From contig NZ_CP085224.1 in NCBI RefSeq assembly GCF_044803115.1, positions 868,001 to 932,000 on the forward strand: a stretch of DNA of 64,000 nucleotides. Direction: 5' to 3'. The position numbers and the translations under genes were made by a program. This stretch comes from Caenispirillum salinarum_A (GTDB taxonomy: Bacteria > Pseudomonadota > Alphaproteobacteria > Rhodospirillales > Rhodospirillaceae). Below the pieces are notes generated by a model. It did no database searches and had not been told where the DNA came from. It saw nothing but the letters and a program-made list of their open reading frames with translations. Of this stretch, positions 24,270 to 32,855 are shown in pieces (the stretch's first letter is position 1; every line of letters begins with the position of its first letter).

Positions 24270-24925
24270 ACGGCATCCACGACATGGGCGGGATGCACGG
24301 CTTCGGCCCCGTGCGCCCCGAGCCCGACGAGCCGATCTTCCATGCCCCGTGGGAAAAGCGCGCGCTGGCGCTGACGCTGGCCATGGCCGCCTGGGGCAAG
24401 TGGAACATCGACGCCAGCCGCCACGCGCGCGAGCGCATCCCGCCGGCGGCGTACCTGAACTATACGTACTATGAGCGCTGGATCGCCGCGCTGACGGACA
24501 TGATGGTCGAGCACGGCCTGATCTCCGCCGACGAGGCCGCATCGGGCACGCCCGACCCCAACACCGCCAAGGCCGAGCCGCCGCTGACGCCCGAGCGGGT
24601 CGGGCCGGTGCTGCGCAGGGGCGGACCTTCGGCGCGTCCGCTGGACCGGGCGCCGCGCTTTGCCGTCGGCGACCGGGTGCGGGCGAAAAACCTCAACCCG
24701 GAAGGCCACACGCGCCTGCCGCGCTACGCCCGCGGCAAGGTGGGAGAGGTGGTGCGGGACCACGGCGGCCACGTCTTCCCCGATTCCAATGCCCACTTCC
24801 GGGGCGAGGACCCGCAGCCGCTCTACGCCGTGCGCTTCACGGCGCGGGAGCTGTGGGGGCCCGACGCCCACCCGCGCGACACCGTGACGCTGGACCTGTG
24901 GGAGCCCTATCTCGATGCCGTCTGA
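24266..24925 (+). CDS. nthB: Nitrile hydratase beta subunit
   Basis: The 219-residue beta subunit starts MNGIHDMGGMHGFGPV, the family hallmark that contacts the alpha metal site. The helical middle has LNYTYYERWIAALTDMMVEHG and the C-terminal SH3-like barrel has FAVGDRVRAKNLNPEGHTRL. Two Arg residues that stabilise the oxidised Cys of alpha would lie in the barrel. It is translationally coupled to alpha (ATGA) and overlaps the accessory gene by 11 bases, so the three subunits are one operon. Confidence 0.94.
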   Translation: MNGIHDMGGMHGFGPVRPEPDEPIFHAPWEKRALALTLAMAAWGKWNIDASRHARERIPPAAYLNYTYYERWIAALTDMMVEHGLISADEAASGTPDPNTAKAEPPLTPERVGPVLRRGGPSARPLDRAPRFAVGDRVRAKNLNPEGHTRLPRYARGKVGEVVRDHGGHVFPDSNAHFRGEDPQPLYAVRFTARELWGPDAHPRDTVTLDLWEPYLDAV

Positions 24926-25256
24926 CGCCCGCCATTCCGCGCCCGCGCCCGAGCGCCCGTTCGAGGAGCCCTGGCAGGCCCAGGCCTTCGCCATGGCCGT
25001 GCACCTGTCGGAGACGGGCCTGTTCACCTGGACCGAGTGGACGGAGACCTTCGGCACCGTGCTGTCCATGGCCCGCACGGCCGGCCGCCCGGTGGACGGC
25101 GCGGCTTATTGGGAACACTGGGTGACGGCGCTGGAGATGCTGCTGGCCGCCCGCGGCGAGGCCGACAAGCCGGCGCTGGAGGCCCTGAAGGAGGCGTGGG
25201 CGGACGCCTACCGCACCACGCCCCACGGAACGCCCGTGCGCCTCGGGGCCTCCTGA
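24915..25256 (+). CDS. Nitrile hydratase accessory/activator protein (P14K type)
   Basis: The 113-residue protein is homologous to the N-terminal half of beta: FEEPWQAQAFAMAVHLSE, FTWTEWTETFGTVL and YWEHWVTALEMLLAARG. In Co-type enzymes this small protein (NhlE/P14K) carries alpha and swaps in cobalt-loaded subunits. No P47K-type metallochaperone is present nearby, consistent with a cobalt enzyme. Start ATG at 24915 overlaps the beta gene. The formate-THF ligase gene converges 9 bp after its stop. Confidence 0.88.
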   Translation: MPSDARHSAPAPERPFEEPWQAQAFAMAVHLSETGLFTWTEWTETFGTVLSMARTAGRPVDGAAYWEHWVTALEMLLAARGEADKPALEALKEAWADAYRTTPHGTPVRLGAS

Positions 25257-25265
25257 CCTCCGGCG

Positions 25266-27005
25266 TCAGAACCCGTCGACGTGGCCGGCCGTGTTCAGGT
25301 GCATGCGCAGGGCCGCAGGCTGGCGGGGCAGGCCGGGCATGGTCATGATGTCACCGCACACCGCCACCACGAATCCGGCGCCGGCGGCCAGCCGCACCTC
25401 GCGCACCGGCAGCAGGTGCCCTTCCGGTGCGCCCTTGGCGGACGGGTCGGCGGAAAAGCTGTACTGTGTCTTGGCGATGCAGACCGGCAGGCGGCCGTAG
25501 CCCAGGGCCTCGAACTCCTGCAACTGGCGCAGCACCTTGGGCTCGATCACCACGCCGGCGGCCCCGTACAGCCCCGTCGCCACGGCCTCGATCTTCTCGG
25601 CCAGCGGCAGGGACTCCTCGTACAGGAAGCGGGGTTCGGGCGTCGGCCCCTGGGTGAGCGCGTCGACGGCCTCCGCCAGCTCGACGGCGCCGCCGCCGCC
25701 GGAGGCCCAGTGGTCGGCCACCACCAGCGGCACGCCGGCCGCGTCACACAGCGCACGGACGGCGGCGACCTCGGCCTCGGTGTCGCCGGAGAAGCGGTTG
25801 AGCGCCACCACCAGGGGCAGGCCGAAGCGCTGCATGTTGGCGACGTGGCGGGCCAGGTTCGCCCCGCCCGCGCGCACGGCCTGCGGGTCGGGAATGCCGA
25901 GCGCGTCCTTGCCGATGCCGCCGTGCATCTTCAGGGCCCGCACGGTCGCGACCAGCACCGCGGCGTCTGGGCGCAGGCCGCTCTGGCGGCACTTGATGTG
26001 CAGGAATTTTTCGGCTCCCAGGTCGGCGCCGAAGCCGGCCTCGGTCACCGTCACGTCGGCCAGGGCCGATGCCGTGCGGGTGGCGAGGACCGAGTTGCAG
26101 CCGTGCGCGATGTTGGCAAACGGGCCGCCGTGGATGAAGGCCGGGTTGTGCTCCAGCGACTGCACCAGGTTGGGCGCCATGGCGTCGCGCAGCAGGCAGG
26201 CCATGGCACCGTCGGCCCCGATGTCGCGGGCGCGGACGGGTCGGCCGTCGCGGGCGCGGCCGACGATGATGTCGCCAAGCCGCCGCTGCAGGTCGTCCAG
26301 CCCGGTGGACAGGCACAGGATCGCCATGACCTCGGAGGCGACGGTGATGTCGAAGCCGTCCTCGCGCGGGACGCCCTGCGCCGGACCGCCCAGGCCGGCG
26401 ACGATGTGCCGCAGCGCCCGGTCGTTCATGTCGGCGACGCGCTTCCAGGTGACGCGGCGGGTGTCGATGTCCAGCGGATTGCCCCAGTGCAGGCTGTTGT
26501 CCAGCAGGGCCGACAGCAGGTTGTGGGCGCTGGTGACGGCGTGGAAATCGCCGGTGAAGTGCAGGTTGATCTCGTCGATGGGCGCCACCTGGGCCCGGCC
26601 GCCGCCCGTCGCCCCGCCCTTCATGCCGAAGCACGGGCCGAGGGAGGGTTCGCGCAGGCAGACGGCCGCCCGCTTTCCGATGGCGTTCAGCCCGTCGCCC
26701 AGGCCGACGGTGGTGGTGGTCTTGCCCTCGCCGGCGGGCGTGGGGGTGATGGCGGTGACCAGCACCAGCCGCCCGCGCGGCGCGTCCGCCAGGTCGGCGA
26801 CGCGGTCCAGATCCAGCTTGGCCTTGTGGCGGCCATAGGGGATCAGGTCCTCGACGGTCAGCCCCAGGCGGTCGGCGGCGACCTCCGTGATCGGTTTGAG
26901 CGGGGCGGCGCGCGCGATCTCGAGATCGGAGCGGGGGCGGTCGGCGACGCGCGCGGGATGCGCGGCGACGTCGGCATGGTGGTGGACGGCGGTCGGGCGA
27001 GTCAT
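25266..27005 (-). CDS. fhs: Formate-tetrahydrofolate ligase
   Basis: This 579-residue enzyme makes 10-formyl-THF from formate, ATP and THF. The P-loop-like PTPAGEGKTTTTVGLGDGLN lies at about residues 70-90. Family blocks LREPSLGPCFGMKGGATGGG and FTGDFHAVTSAHNLL follow, and the end is DIMTMPGLPRQPAA. Length is typical (about 555-580). A CGGAG site precedes ATG at 27005. It lies at the end of the leftward C1 cluster: MetF-like reductase, DmdA/GcvT-like and sarcosine oxidase genes. It probably links methyl groups released as THF adducts to formate and purine synthesis, and may run in either direction. Confidence 0.95.
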   Translation of the reverse strand: MTRPTAVHHHADVAAHPARVADRPRSDLEIARAAPLKPITEVAADRLGLTVEDLIPYGRHKAKLDLDRVADLADAPRGRLVLVTAITPTPAGEGKTTTTVGLGDGLNAIGKRAAVCLREPSLGPCFGMKGGATGGGRAQVAPIDEINLHFTGDFHAVTSAHNLLSALLDNSLHWGNPLDIDTRRVTWKRVADMNDRALRHIVAGLGGPAQGVPREDGFDITVASEVMAILCLSTGLDDLQRRLGDIIVGRARDGRPVRARDIGADGAMACLLRDAMAPNLVQSLEHNPAFIHGGPFANIAHGCNSVLATRTASALADVTVTEAGFGADLGAEKFLHIKCRQSGLRPDAAVLVATVRALKMHGGIGKDALGIPDPQAVRAGGANLARHVANMQRFGLPLVVALNRFSGDTEAEVAAVRALCDAAGVPLVVADHWASGGGGAVELAEAVDALTQGPTPEPRFLYEESLPLAEKIEAVATGLYGAAGVVIEPKVLRQLQEFEALGYGRLPVCIAKTQYSFSADPSAKGAPEGHLLPVREVRLAAGAGFVVAVCGDIMTMPGLPRQPAALRMHLNTAGHVDGF

Positions 27006-27065
27006 GGCGGCAGACTCCGTTTTGCTTTGCTTGCACCCCGGCGCCTGGTGCGCCGGGGCAGTCGT

Positions 27066-27130
27066 TAAGGCGCCACGAGGGCTCACGCGCCTAATCGGCG
27101 CGGGGTCGTGGTCACGACCCTGTTCGCGTT
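27066..27130. repeat. Dispersed repeat copy between fhs and metF-like gene
   Basis: GCTCACGCGCCTAATCGGCG (from 27081) followed by CGGGGTCG and, after a short palindrome GTCGTGGTCACGAC, CCTGTTCGCG. The reverse complement of the cbbP-cbbA gap (51271-51360) reads CCTCACGCGCCTGACCGGCG, CGGGGTCG ... CCCTATTCGCG, clearly the same family. A third, partial copy is at 50140-50171. Confidence 0.55.
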
Positions 27131-28098
27131 TCGCGCCCGCGGCGCGCGCGCGAAACGCTCTGTGCTTCCTCTTCGGCGGGCGTGCCGGCCAGCGTGCGGA
27201 ACCAGTGGGCGGTGGTTTCCACCCCGCCGAAGGGGAAGGCATGCAGCCCCTCCGGCGCGCTTTCCGGTTCGGCCACAGCGGCGGCGGCGATGTCGCGGAT
27301 CATGGTTTCGGGCGTCCAGGTGCCCAGCAGGCCGGCGGCGGCGCCGGGACGGCGGCGCAGGACGGTGAGGGAGGCGCCGATCCCGCAACTGAGCGCATAG
27401 CGCAGCAGGGTGCGGGGGCTGGCCGGACCGGGCAGGCCGACCCGCACCGGCAGGGTGATCCCGGCGGCCCGGATCGCCCGCAGCCAGCCGACGACGGGCG
27501 TGGCGGAGAAGGTGAATTGCGTCGTGATCCAGAGGGTCGAGCCGGTTTCGGCGGCGTAGTCCTGCTTGGCCTTCAGCGCCCGCGCCAGGTCCTCGGCCGG
27601 CGCCTGGGGGTGGCCCTCCGGATGGCCGGCGACGCCCAGGGTGGTCAGGCCGTGGCGCAGCAGGATGCCCTCGTCGAGCACCGGCAGGGTGGAGGCGAAG
27701 GGACCGGCCGGGCGCTCCGCCGCGCCGGCGAGAAGCAACAGCCGGTCCACGCCGCCCCGGTCGACCAGGGCGGCAAGCCAACGGTCGAGCGCCGCGCGGC
27801 TCGGCACGGCGCGGACCGCCACATGGGGAACGGGCACCATGCCCTCGGCCTTCAGGCGGGCGCAGAGCGGCGGCACGACGGCCTCGTAATCCAGGCCGGG
27901 CAGATGCGGCACGTACACCGCCGTGCCGTGCGGCAGAAGGGTGTCGAAGCGGGGAAGCGCGCGCGCCGCCCGGGGCGTGACCTCTGTGGAAAAGCTCCGG
28001 GACAGCGCGCGCACCGCCGCGGCCTCCGCCAGGCCGGGCTCGGGGTCCTCCTCGCCGGAAGACGCAGGGGAAGGGGAAGGCGAAGGCGATGGCGACAT
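27112..28098 (-). CDS. metF: Divergent methylenetetrahydrofolate reductase (MetF-like)
   Basis: In this 328-residue protein the TIM-barrel pattern of MetF is recognisable: SFSTEVTPRAARALPRFDTL at the N-terminus (SFEFFPP position), VPHVAVRAVPSRAALDRWLA, LLLLAGAAERPAGPF and KQDYAAETGSTLWITTQFTF, the strand carrying the catalytic-type Gln, then LPVRVGLPGP. It is divergent from housekeeping MetF, with many Arg/Pro changes and extended acidic ends. It follows the DmdA-like gene by 80 bp and precedes fhs, so it probably interconverts 5,10-methylene- and 5-methyl-THF for the demethylation pathway, as in DMSP and betaine catabolism gene sets. A poly(Ser-Pro) start is odd. Confidence 0.75.
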   Translation of the reverse strand: MSPSPSPSPSPASSGEEDPEPGLAEAAAVRALSRSFSTEVTPRAARALPRFDTLLPHGTAVYVPHLPGLDYEAVVPPLCARLKAEGMVPVPHVAVRAVPSRAALDRWLAALVDRGGVDRLLLLAGAAERPAGPFASTLPVLDEGILLRHGLTTLGVAGHPEGHPQAPAEDLARALKAKQDYAAETGSTLWITTQFTFSATPVVGWLRAIRAAGITLPVRVGLPGPASPRTLLRYALSCGIGASLTVLRRRPGAAAGLLGTWTPETMIRDIAAAAVAEPESAPEGLHAFPFGGVETTAHWFRTLAGTPAEEEAQSVSRARRGRETRTGS

Positions 28099-28178
28099 GA
28101 CGCACCTCTCCTGTCGGCGGCCCCGCGGCGTTCGCCTCGGGGCCGCCGTTTCAGTGGCTCACGGGATCGCGAGCGGTC

Positions 28179-29573
28179 TCAGTCCGCGTAATCGCGGCCC
28201 TGCAGGCGGGCCCGTTCACGCGCGCTGGGGTTGGCGGAGGCGCGGAAGGGCATCTGCACCACCTTCGCCTCCACCGGCTGGCCGGGAATTTCTGCGTACT
28301 GCTCGGGCAGCCAGACCCTCAGCGGAGTGTCCAGGGCCGACATCTCCAGCGGGACGTAGGCCATGGCGATGTTGGCGCCCAGTTCCGGCGAATACCACGG
28401 GCTGGTCACGTAGCCCACGGGATCACCGCCGTCCGCGCCCGAGATCAGCCAGAAGTCGGGCGCGTAGTCGGTGATCGGGCGCCCGCCCATGACCATGCCG
28501 ACAAGCTGCTGGCGATACGGCCGCCCGCCGGCTTCCAGTTCGGCGCGCACCTTTTCCAGCGCCGCCTTGCCGATGTAGTCGGCGGTCTTCTTGCGCGGCA
28601 CCTGGTAGCCCAGGTTGCACTGGAAGGGCAGGGTCTCGTGGTCCAAGTCCTGGCCCCACGACAGGATGCCGGCGGCGATGCGGCGGTGGTGGGCCGGCGC
28701 GATGACCATCAGCCCGTGCTTCTCGCCGGCCTCCAGCACGGCGTTCCACATGTCTTCCGCATACAGGGTCGCGTCGCGGAGATAGATTTCATAGCCCTTT
28801 TCGCCGGAGAACCCGGTCTGGGACACGACGACGGACCGGCCGCCGACGGTGGCTTCCATCAGGCCGTAATAGGGCATGGCGCGAACGGCCTCGCCCACCA
28901 GGTCGGCCATGAGGTCCTCGGACTTGGGGCCCTGGATCTGGACGGGGGAGACGTCGATTTCGGCGATGTCGACGTCCATCTTCAGGCCGGTGTTGACGCC
29001 GCGCAGCCACATCTCGATGTCGCTGTCGGACAGGGAGAACCAGAACTCGTCCTCGGCGATGCGCAGCAGGACGGGATCGTTGAGGATCCCGCCGCGCTCG
29101 TTGCACAGGATGACGTATTTGCCGTGCATGGGCGCGACACGGGTGACGTCGCGGGTGATGACGTAATTGACGAAGGCTTCGGCGTCGGGGCCCTTCACGC
29201 AGATCTGGCGTTCGACCGCGACGTTCCACATGGTCACGCGGTTGACCAGGGCGTCGTATTCCACCATGGCGCCGCCGTCTTCCGGCCGGACGTAGCCGCG
29301 CGGGTGGTACATGCGGTTGTAGACGGTGGCGCGCCAGCAGCCGGCCTTGTGGCTGAGGTGCCAGTAGGGCGACTTGCGCACGCGGGTGGAAATCAGAAGC
29401 TCGGTCGGGGTCGGGCCGCTCTGGCGCAGGTTGATGGGCACCCGGCGGTCGGACTGGTCGACGCTCGACGCTTGCGTTTCCATAAGGTCGAGCCGGCGGG
29501 TCGGCGCATCGGCCGGCGTCGCGGTGGCGGTGTCGAGGGCTTCGGCGGCGGAGGCGGAGTTCGGCGGGGTCAT
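28179..29573 (-). CDS. GcvT-family THF-dependent methyltransferase, DmdA-like
   Basis: The 464-residue protein belongs to the aminomethyltransferase/DmdA group: SPYWHLSHKAGCWRATVYNR, MYHPRGYVRPEDGGAMVEYD, MWNVAVERQICVKGPDAEAF, YVILCNERGGILNDPVLLRI and GFSGEKGYEIYLR. DmdA demethylates DMSP to THF, but this sequence is longer (464 against about 365) and not clearly an orthologue; another methylated compound is possible. The ATG at 29573 has GGGAGG 9 bases upstream. It heads a transcript with the MetF-like gene and probably fhs, separated by a terminator from the sarcosine oxidase operon. TTGCGACA direct repeats lie upstream. Confidence 0.75.
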   Translation of the reverse strand: MTPPNSASAAEALDTATATPADAPTRRLDLMETQASSVDQSDRRVPINLRQSGPTPTELLISTRVRKSPYWHLSHKAGCWRATVYNRMYHPRGYVRPEDGGAMVEYDALVNRVTMWNVAVERQICVKGPDAEAFVNYVITRDVTRVAPMHGKYVILCNERGGILNDPVLLRIAEDEFWFSLSDSDIEMWLRGVNTGLKMDVDIAEIDVSPVQIQGPKSEDLMADLVGEAVRAMPYYGLMEATVGGRSVVVSQTGFSGEKGYEIYLRDATLYAEDMWNAVLEAGEKHGLMVIAPAHHRRIAAGILSWGQDLDHETLPFQCNLGYQVPRKKTADYIGKAALEKVRAELEAGGRPYRQQLVGMVMGGRPITDYAPDFWLISGADGGDPVGYVTSPWYSPELGANIAMAYVPLEMSALDTPLRVWLPEQYAEIPGQPVEAKVVQMPFRASANPSARERARLQGRDYAD

Positions 29574-29622
29574 CGGGGGCAACCTCCCTATGGGTCCGTT
29601 TCACCCCCTTACCATGCCCTGC

Positions 29623-29653
29623 TTGCGACACCTCCGCCGTCACGGATGCGACA
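29623..29653 (-). promoter_or_regulatory. Direct repeats TTGCGACA / ATGCGACA upstream of DmdA-like gene
   Basis: Two near-identical octamers start 23 bases apart (29623 and 29646), about two helical turns, 50-80 bases upstream of the ATG at 29573. An identical TTGCGACA lies upstream of soxB at 37532. AraC-type regulators such as the two encoded nearby bind direct repeats, so this is a candidate shared operator; untested. Confidence 0.35.
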
Positions 29654-29704
29654 TGGAACAACCATTCTGCGCCATCGGGTTTGATGTCCTTCGTCGCAAA
29701 AGAT

Positions 29705-29730
29705 ACGGCCGGCGCAAAGGCGCCGGCCGT
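29705..29730 (-). terminator. Intrinsic terminator of the sarcosine oxidase operon
   Basis: A perfect 11-bp stem ACGGCCGGCGC / GCGCCGGCCGT with an AAAG loop lies 24 bases after the stop of the dimethylglycine dehydrogenase-like gene. On the minus strand it is followed by ATCTTTTG, a short T tract. Confidence 0.75.
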
Positions 29731-29753
29731 TGGGATAAGCACGAGTCTTTTTG

Positions 29754-32225
29754 TCAGGCATGGGCGGGCGTCGCCAGCGTGTCGGACTTGTCGCGCAGGC
29801 GCAGGTTTTCCGGGTCGTAGGGACTTTCGGGAATGACCTCCACCCGGTGCGGCGTGCCCAGGATGTCCATGACCAGCTCCGTCCCCGGCCCGGCCACCTC
29901 GGGCCGCAGCATGGCGAGCGCCAGCGAAGCGCCGACGCGCCAGCCGTAGTTGCCCGCGGTTGCCCGGCCCACCAGCGTGCCGTCCGTATCGTGGATGGGG
30001 TTGTTGCCCACCGCGTCGGCGTCGGTGACGTCGTGCACCTTCAGCGTCGCGAAGCGCCAGCGCAAGCCCTCCTCGCGCCGCTTCAGAAGGGCATCGCGGC
30101 CGATGAAGTCGCCCTTCTCGGGCCGCACGAACCGGTCGAGGCCGGATTCCTCGGCGCCGTACTCGATGGAGAGTTCGGCGCCCACCATGCGGTAGGACTT
30201 CTCCACCCGCAGGCTGTCCATGGCGCGGATGCCGAACGGCTTGAGGCCCAGGTCCTGGCCGGCGGCCATGAGGGTGTCGAACAGGTGGTTCTGCATCTCC
30301 AGCGGATGGTGCAACTCCCACCCCAGTTCGCCGACGAAGTTGACGCGCAGCGCCTTCACCGGCGCCATGCCGATGACGACGTCCTTGCCCGACAGCCAGG
30401 GGAAGGCGGCGTTGGACCAGTCGTCGTCGCTGACCCGCTCCAGCACGGTCCGTGCCTTGGGACCGGCGAGCACCAGCACGCCCATCTGCGTCGTCAGGTC
30501 GGTCATGCGCACGGAACCGTCCGTCGGCATGTGCTTGCGCAGCCAGTCGTGGTCGATGCGCTGAAGCGCCCCGGCCGACACCAGATAGAATCGGTCCACC
30601 GCCTCGCGCTGGATGGTAAACTCGCTCATCACCCCGCCCGAGGGTGCGAGCGCATGGCACAGGCCGACGCGGCCGATCTTCTGCGGCAGCTTGTTGGCGA
30701 CCAGGTGGTCGAGGAAGGCCTCCGCCCCCGGTCCCTCGATCCGGCATTTTGCGAAGGCCGTCATGTCCAGGAGGCCGACGTTCTCCGCCACGTTGCGGCA
30801 TTCGGCGCCGACATGCCCGAACCACTTGGAGCGGCGGAAGGACCAGTGGTCTTCCTGCGGCACGCCGGGCGGAGCGAACCAGTTGGGGCGTTCCCACCCG
30901 AACTTCTGGCCGAAGACCGCACCCAGGTCCTTCATGCGCTCGTAGCAGGGCGCGGTGCGGAGCGGCCGGCCGGCGGGGCGTTCCTCGTCGGGGTAATGAA
31001 TGGTGTAGACGTTGGCGTAGGCTTCCTCGTTCTTGCGCTTGAGGTAGCCGCGCGTGGCGTAGGGGCCGAAGCGGCGCGGGTCGACGCCCATCATGTCGAT
31101 GGACGGCTCGCCCTCGACGATCCATTCCGCCAACTGCCAGCCGGCGCCGCCGGCCGCCGTGATGCCGAAGCTGTGGCCCTCGTTCAGCCAGAAATTCTTC
31201 AGGTCCCAGGCCGGGCCGACGATGGGGCTGCCGTCGGGCGTGTAGGCGATGGCGCCGTTGTAGACCGTCTTCAGCCCCGCCTCGCCGAAGACGGGCACCC
31301 GGTTGATGGCGTCCTCGATGTGCGGTTCCAGGCGCTCCACGTCTTCCGGGAACAGCTCGTACTCGCTGTCGGGGCGCGGCCCGTCGACGTAGCAGCACGG
31401 CGCGCCGACCTCGTAGGGACCGAGGATCAGGCCGCCGCGCTCCTCGCGCATGTACCAGCTTCCCTCCGCCCCGCGCAGCACGCCCATTTCCGGCAGTCCC
31501 TGGGCCTGACGCTCCTGGACGGCGGGGTGGGTGTCGGTGACGATGTACTGGTGTTCGACCGGGATCACCGGCACGTCCAGCCCCACCATGGCGCCGGTCT
31601 GGCGCGCGAAGTTGCCGGTGGCGGAAACGACGTGCTCGCAGGTGATGTCGCCCTTGTCGGTCTTCACCAGCCATTCGCCGCTTGCCGTGCGCTCGATGCC
31701 GAGCACGGTGGTGTGGCGGTGGATCTTCGCCCCGCGCATCCGCGCACCCTTGGCCAGCGCCTGGGTCAGGTCGGCGGGCTGGATGTAGCCGTCGTCGGGA
31801 TGGCGGATGGCGCCGATCAGGCCATCGGTCTCGCACAGGGGCCAGTGTTCCTTGACCTGCTCGGGTGTCAGGAACTCCACGTTGACGCCGATGGTCTCGG
31901 CGACGCCGGCGTACTGGCGGTATTCGTCCATGCGGTCGGGCGTGGTTGCGAGGCGGATGTTGCCCACCTTGCGGAAGCCCACGTCCTGACCCGTTTCCTC
32001 CTGAAGCTCTTGATAGAAGCGGACCGAGTACTTGTGGATCTGCCCCACCGAATAGCTCATGTTGAACAGCGGCAACAGGCCGGCGGCGTGCCATGTCGAC
32101 CCGCTCGTCAACTCGCGCCGCTCTATGAGCATCACGTCGGACCAGCCTTTCCGGGCGAGGTGGTAGAGGGTCGAGACCCCGACCACGCCGCCCCCGATCA
32201 CCACCGCGCGTGCATGCGTCTCCAT
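29754..32225 (-). CDS. Dimethylglycine/sarcosine dehydrogenase-like flavoprotein
   Basis: The 823-residue protein has an N-terminal FAD amine oxidoreductase domain (1-375). Its dinucleotide motif is VVIGGGVVGVSTLYHLAR and the GSTWHAAGLLP segment at about 42-52 contains the His that is covalently flavinylated in DMGDH. Then come an FAO_M linker (about 375-430) and GcvT plus GcvT-C domains that bind THF (MSEFTIQREAVDRFYLVS, LRVEKSYRMVG). It would oxidatively demethylate dimethylglycine or sarcosine, giving 5,10-methylene-THF. It is the last gene of the soxB-D-A-G transcript, 57 bp after soxG, with GGGAGGA before its ATG. Which substrate is preferred cannot be read from sequence. Confidence 0.88.
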   Translation of the reverse strand: METHARAVVIGGGVVGVSTLYHLARKGWSDVMLIERRELTSGSTWHAAGLLPLFNMSYSVGQIHKYSVRFYQELQEETGQDVGFRKVGNIRLATTPDRMDEYRQYAGVAETIGVNVEFLTPEQVKEHWPLCETDGLIGAIRHPDDGYIQPADLTQALAKGARMRGAKIHRHTTVLGIERTASGEWLVKTDKGDITCEHVVSATGNFARQTGAMVGLDVPVIPVEHQYIVTDTHPAVQERQAQGLPEMGVLRGAEGSWYMREERGGLILGPYEVGAPCCYVDGPRPDSEYELFPEDVERLEPHIEDAINRVPVFGEAGLKTVYNGAIAYTPDGSPIVGPAWDLKNFWLNEGHSFGITAAGGAGWQLAEWIVEGEPSIDMMGVDPRRFGPYATRGYLKRKNEEAYANVYTIHYPDEERPAGRPLRTAPCYERMKDLGAVFGQKFGWERPNWFAPPGVPQEDHWSFRRSKWFGHVGAECRNVAENVGLLDMTAFAKCRIEGPGAEAFLDHLVANKLPQKIGRVGLCHALAPSGGVMSEFTIQREAVDRFYLVSAGALQRIDHDWLRKHMPTDGSVRMTDLTTQMGVLVLAGPKARTVLERVSDDDWSNAAFPWLSGKDVVIGMAPVKALRVNFVGELGWELHHPLEMQNHLFDTLMAAGQDLGLKPFGIRAMDSLRVEKSYRMVGAELSIEYGAEESGLDRFVRPEKGDFIGRDALLKRREEGLRWRFATLKVHDVTDADAVGNNPIHDTDGTLVGRATAGNYGWRVGASLALAMLRPEVAGPGTELVMDILGTPHRVEVIPESPYDPENLRLRDKSDTLATPAHA

Positions 32226-32282
32226 GGCTGTCCTCCCGTGCTGTCTGGTCTGGGCCGGGGCCTTGTTATGTTGGCGGCCCCG

Positions 32283-32855
32283 TTATGGGGGCGACTGGTA
32301 TTCGAGCATGGCGTCTTCAAGCCAGTCGGCCGTGTACCGGGCGAAGGAATTGCGCACCCAGACCTCGAACTCCGGCGCGTCGGGCGCGGCCAGCAGGATC
32401 AGGGCGCGGGTGCGGGCCAGCACCGTCTGGGCGCAGGCGTTCGCGGCGAAGGCGCGCGGGTGCAGGTCGATGGGCGCGGCCTTCGCCAGCACCATGCGCG
32501 CGGCCGGGCCGGCGACCCGGAAGACGGTGGCGTTGTGGGAGACGTCCGTCACCGAGAGCCACGGATCGTCGCCGCGCGCGGTGCGAATGGCCTGCTCCAG
32601 CGCCTCCGCCGCGTCGCCGGGTGCAACCACCAGCCATTCGTCGGGGCCGAGCCAGACGGCACGGCGGCCGCCGGCCTCGGTCCAGGTGTTGGCGTCAGTC
32701 GGCAGCGTCAGGCCGGTCGCCTGCTTGACGGCGTCCAGGAACGCCGCGTCGGCGGGATCGCCGCGCAGGTTGAGCGTGGTGCGCAGCGGCAGCCGCTCCA
32801 GGGTCACGGCGGCGGCAGAGGCCTGCGGGCGCGAGGGAAGGGTATCAACCGTCAC
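32283..32855 (-). CDS. soxG: Sarcosine oxidase gamma subunit
   Basis: This 190-residue gamma subunit of heterotetrameric sarcosine oxidase is a small GcvT-like protein: LERLPLRTTLNLRGDPADAA, WLGPDEWLVVAPGDAAEALE, then TDVSHNATVFRVAGPAARMV and FEVWVRNSFARYTADWLEDA. I chose GTG at 32855 because AAGGAG lies 6 bases upstream; it overlaps the soxA stop by 11 bases. An ATG at 32873 would add six residues but has no ribosome site. The subunit structurally supports alpha and beta. Confidence 0.88.
   Translation of the reverse strand: MTVDTLPSRPQASAAAVTLERLPLRTTLNLRGDPADAAFLDAVKQATGLTLPTDANTWTEAGGRRAVWLGPDEWLVVAPGDAAEALEQAIRTARGDDPWLSVTDVSHNATVFRVAGPAARMVLAKAAPIDLHPRAFAANACAQTVLARTRALILLAAPDAPEFEVWVRNSFARYTADWLEDAMLEYQSPP

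Noticed and set aside
28179..29573. Naming the GcvT-family gene dmdA
   Set aside because: It is about 100 residues longer than DMSP demethylase and substrate residues cannot be checked by eye.
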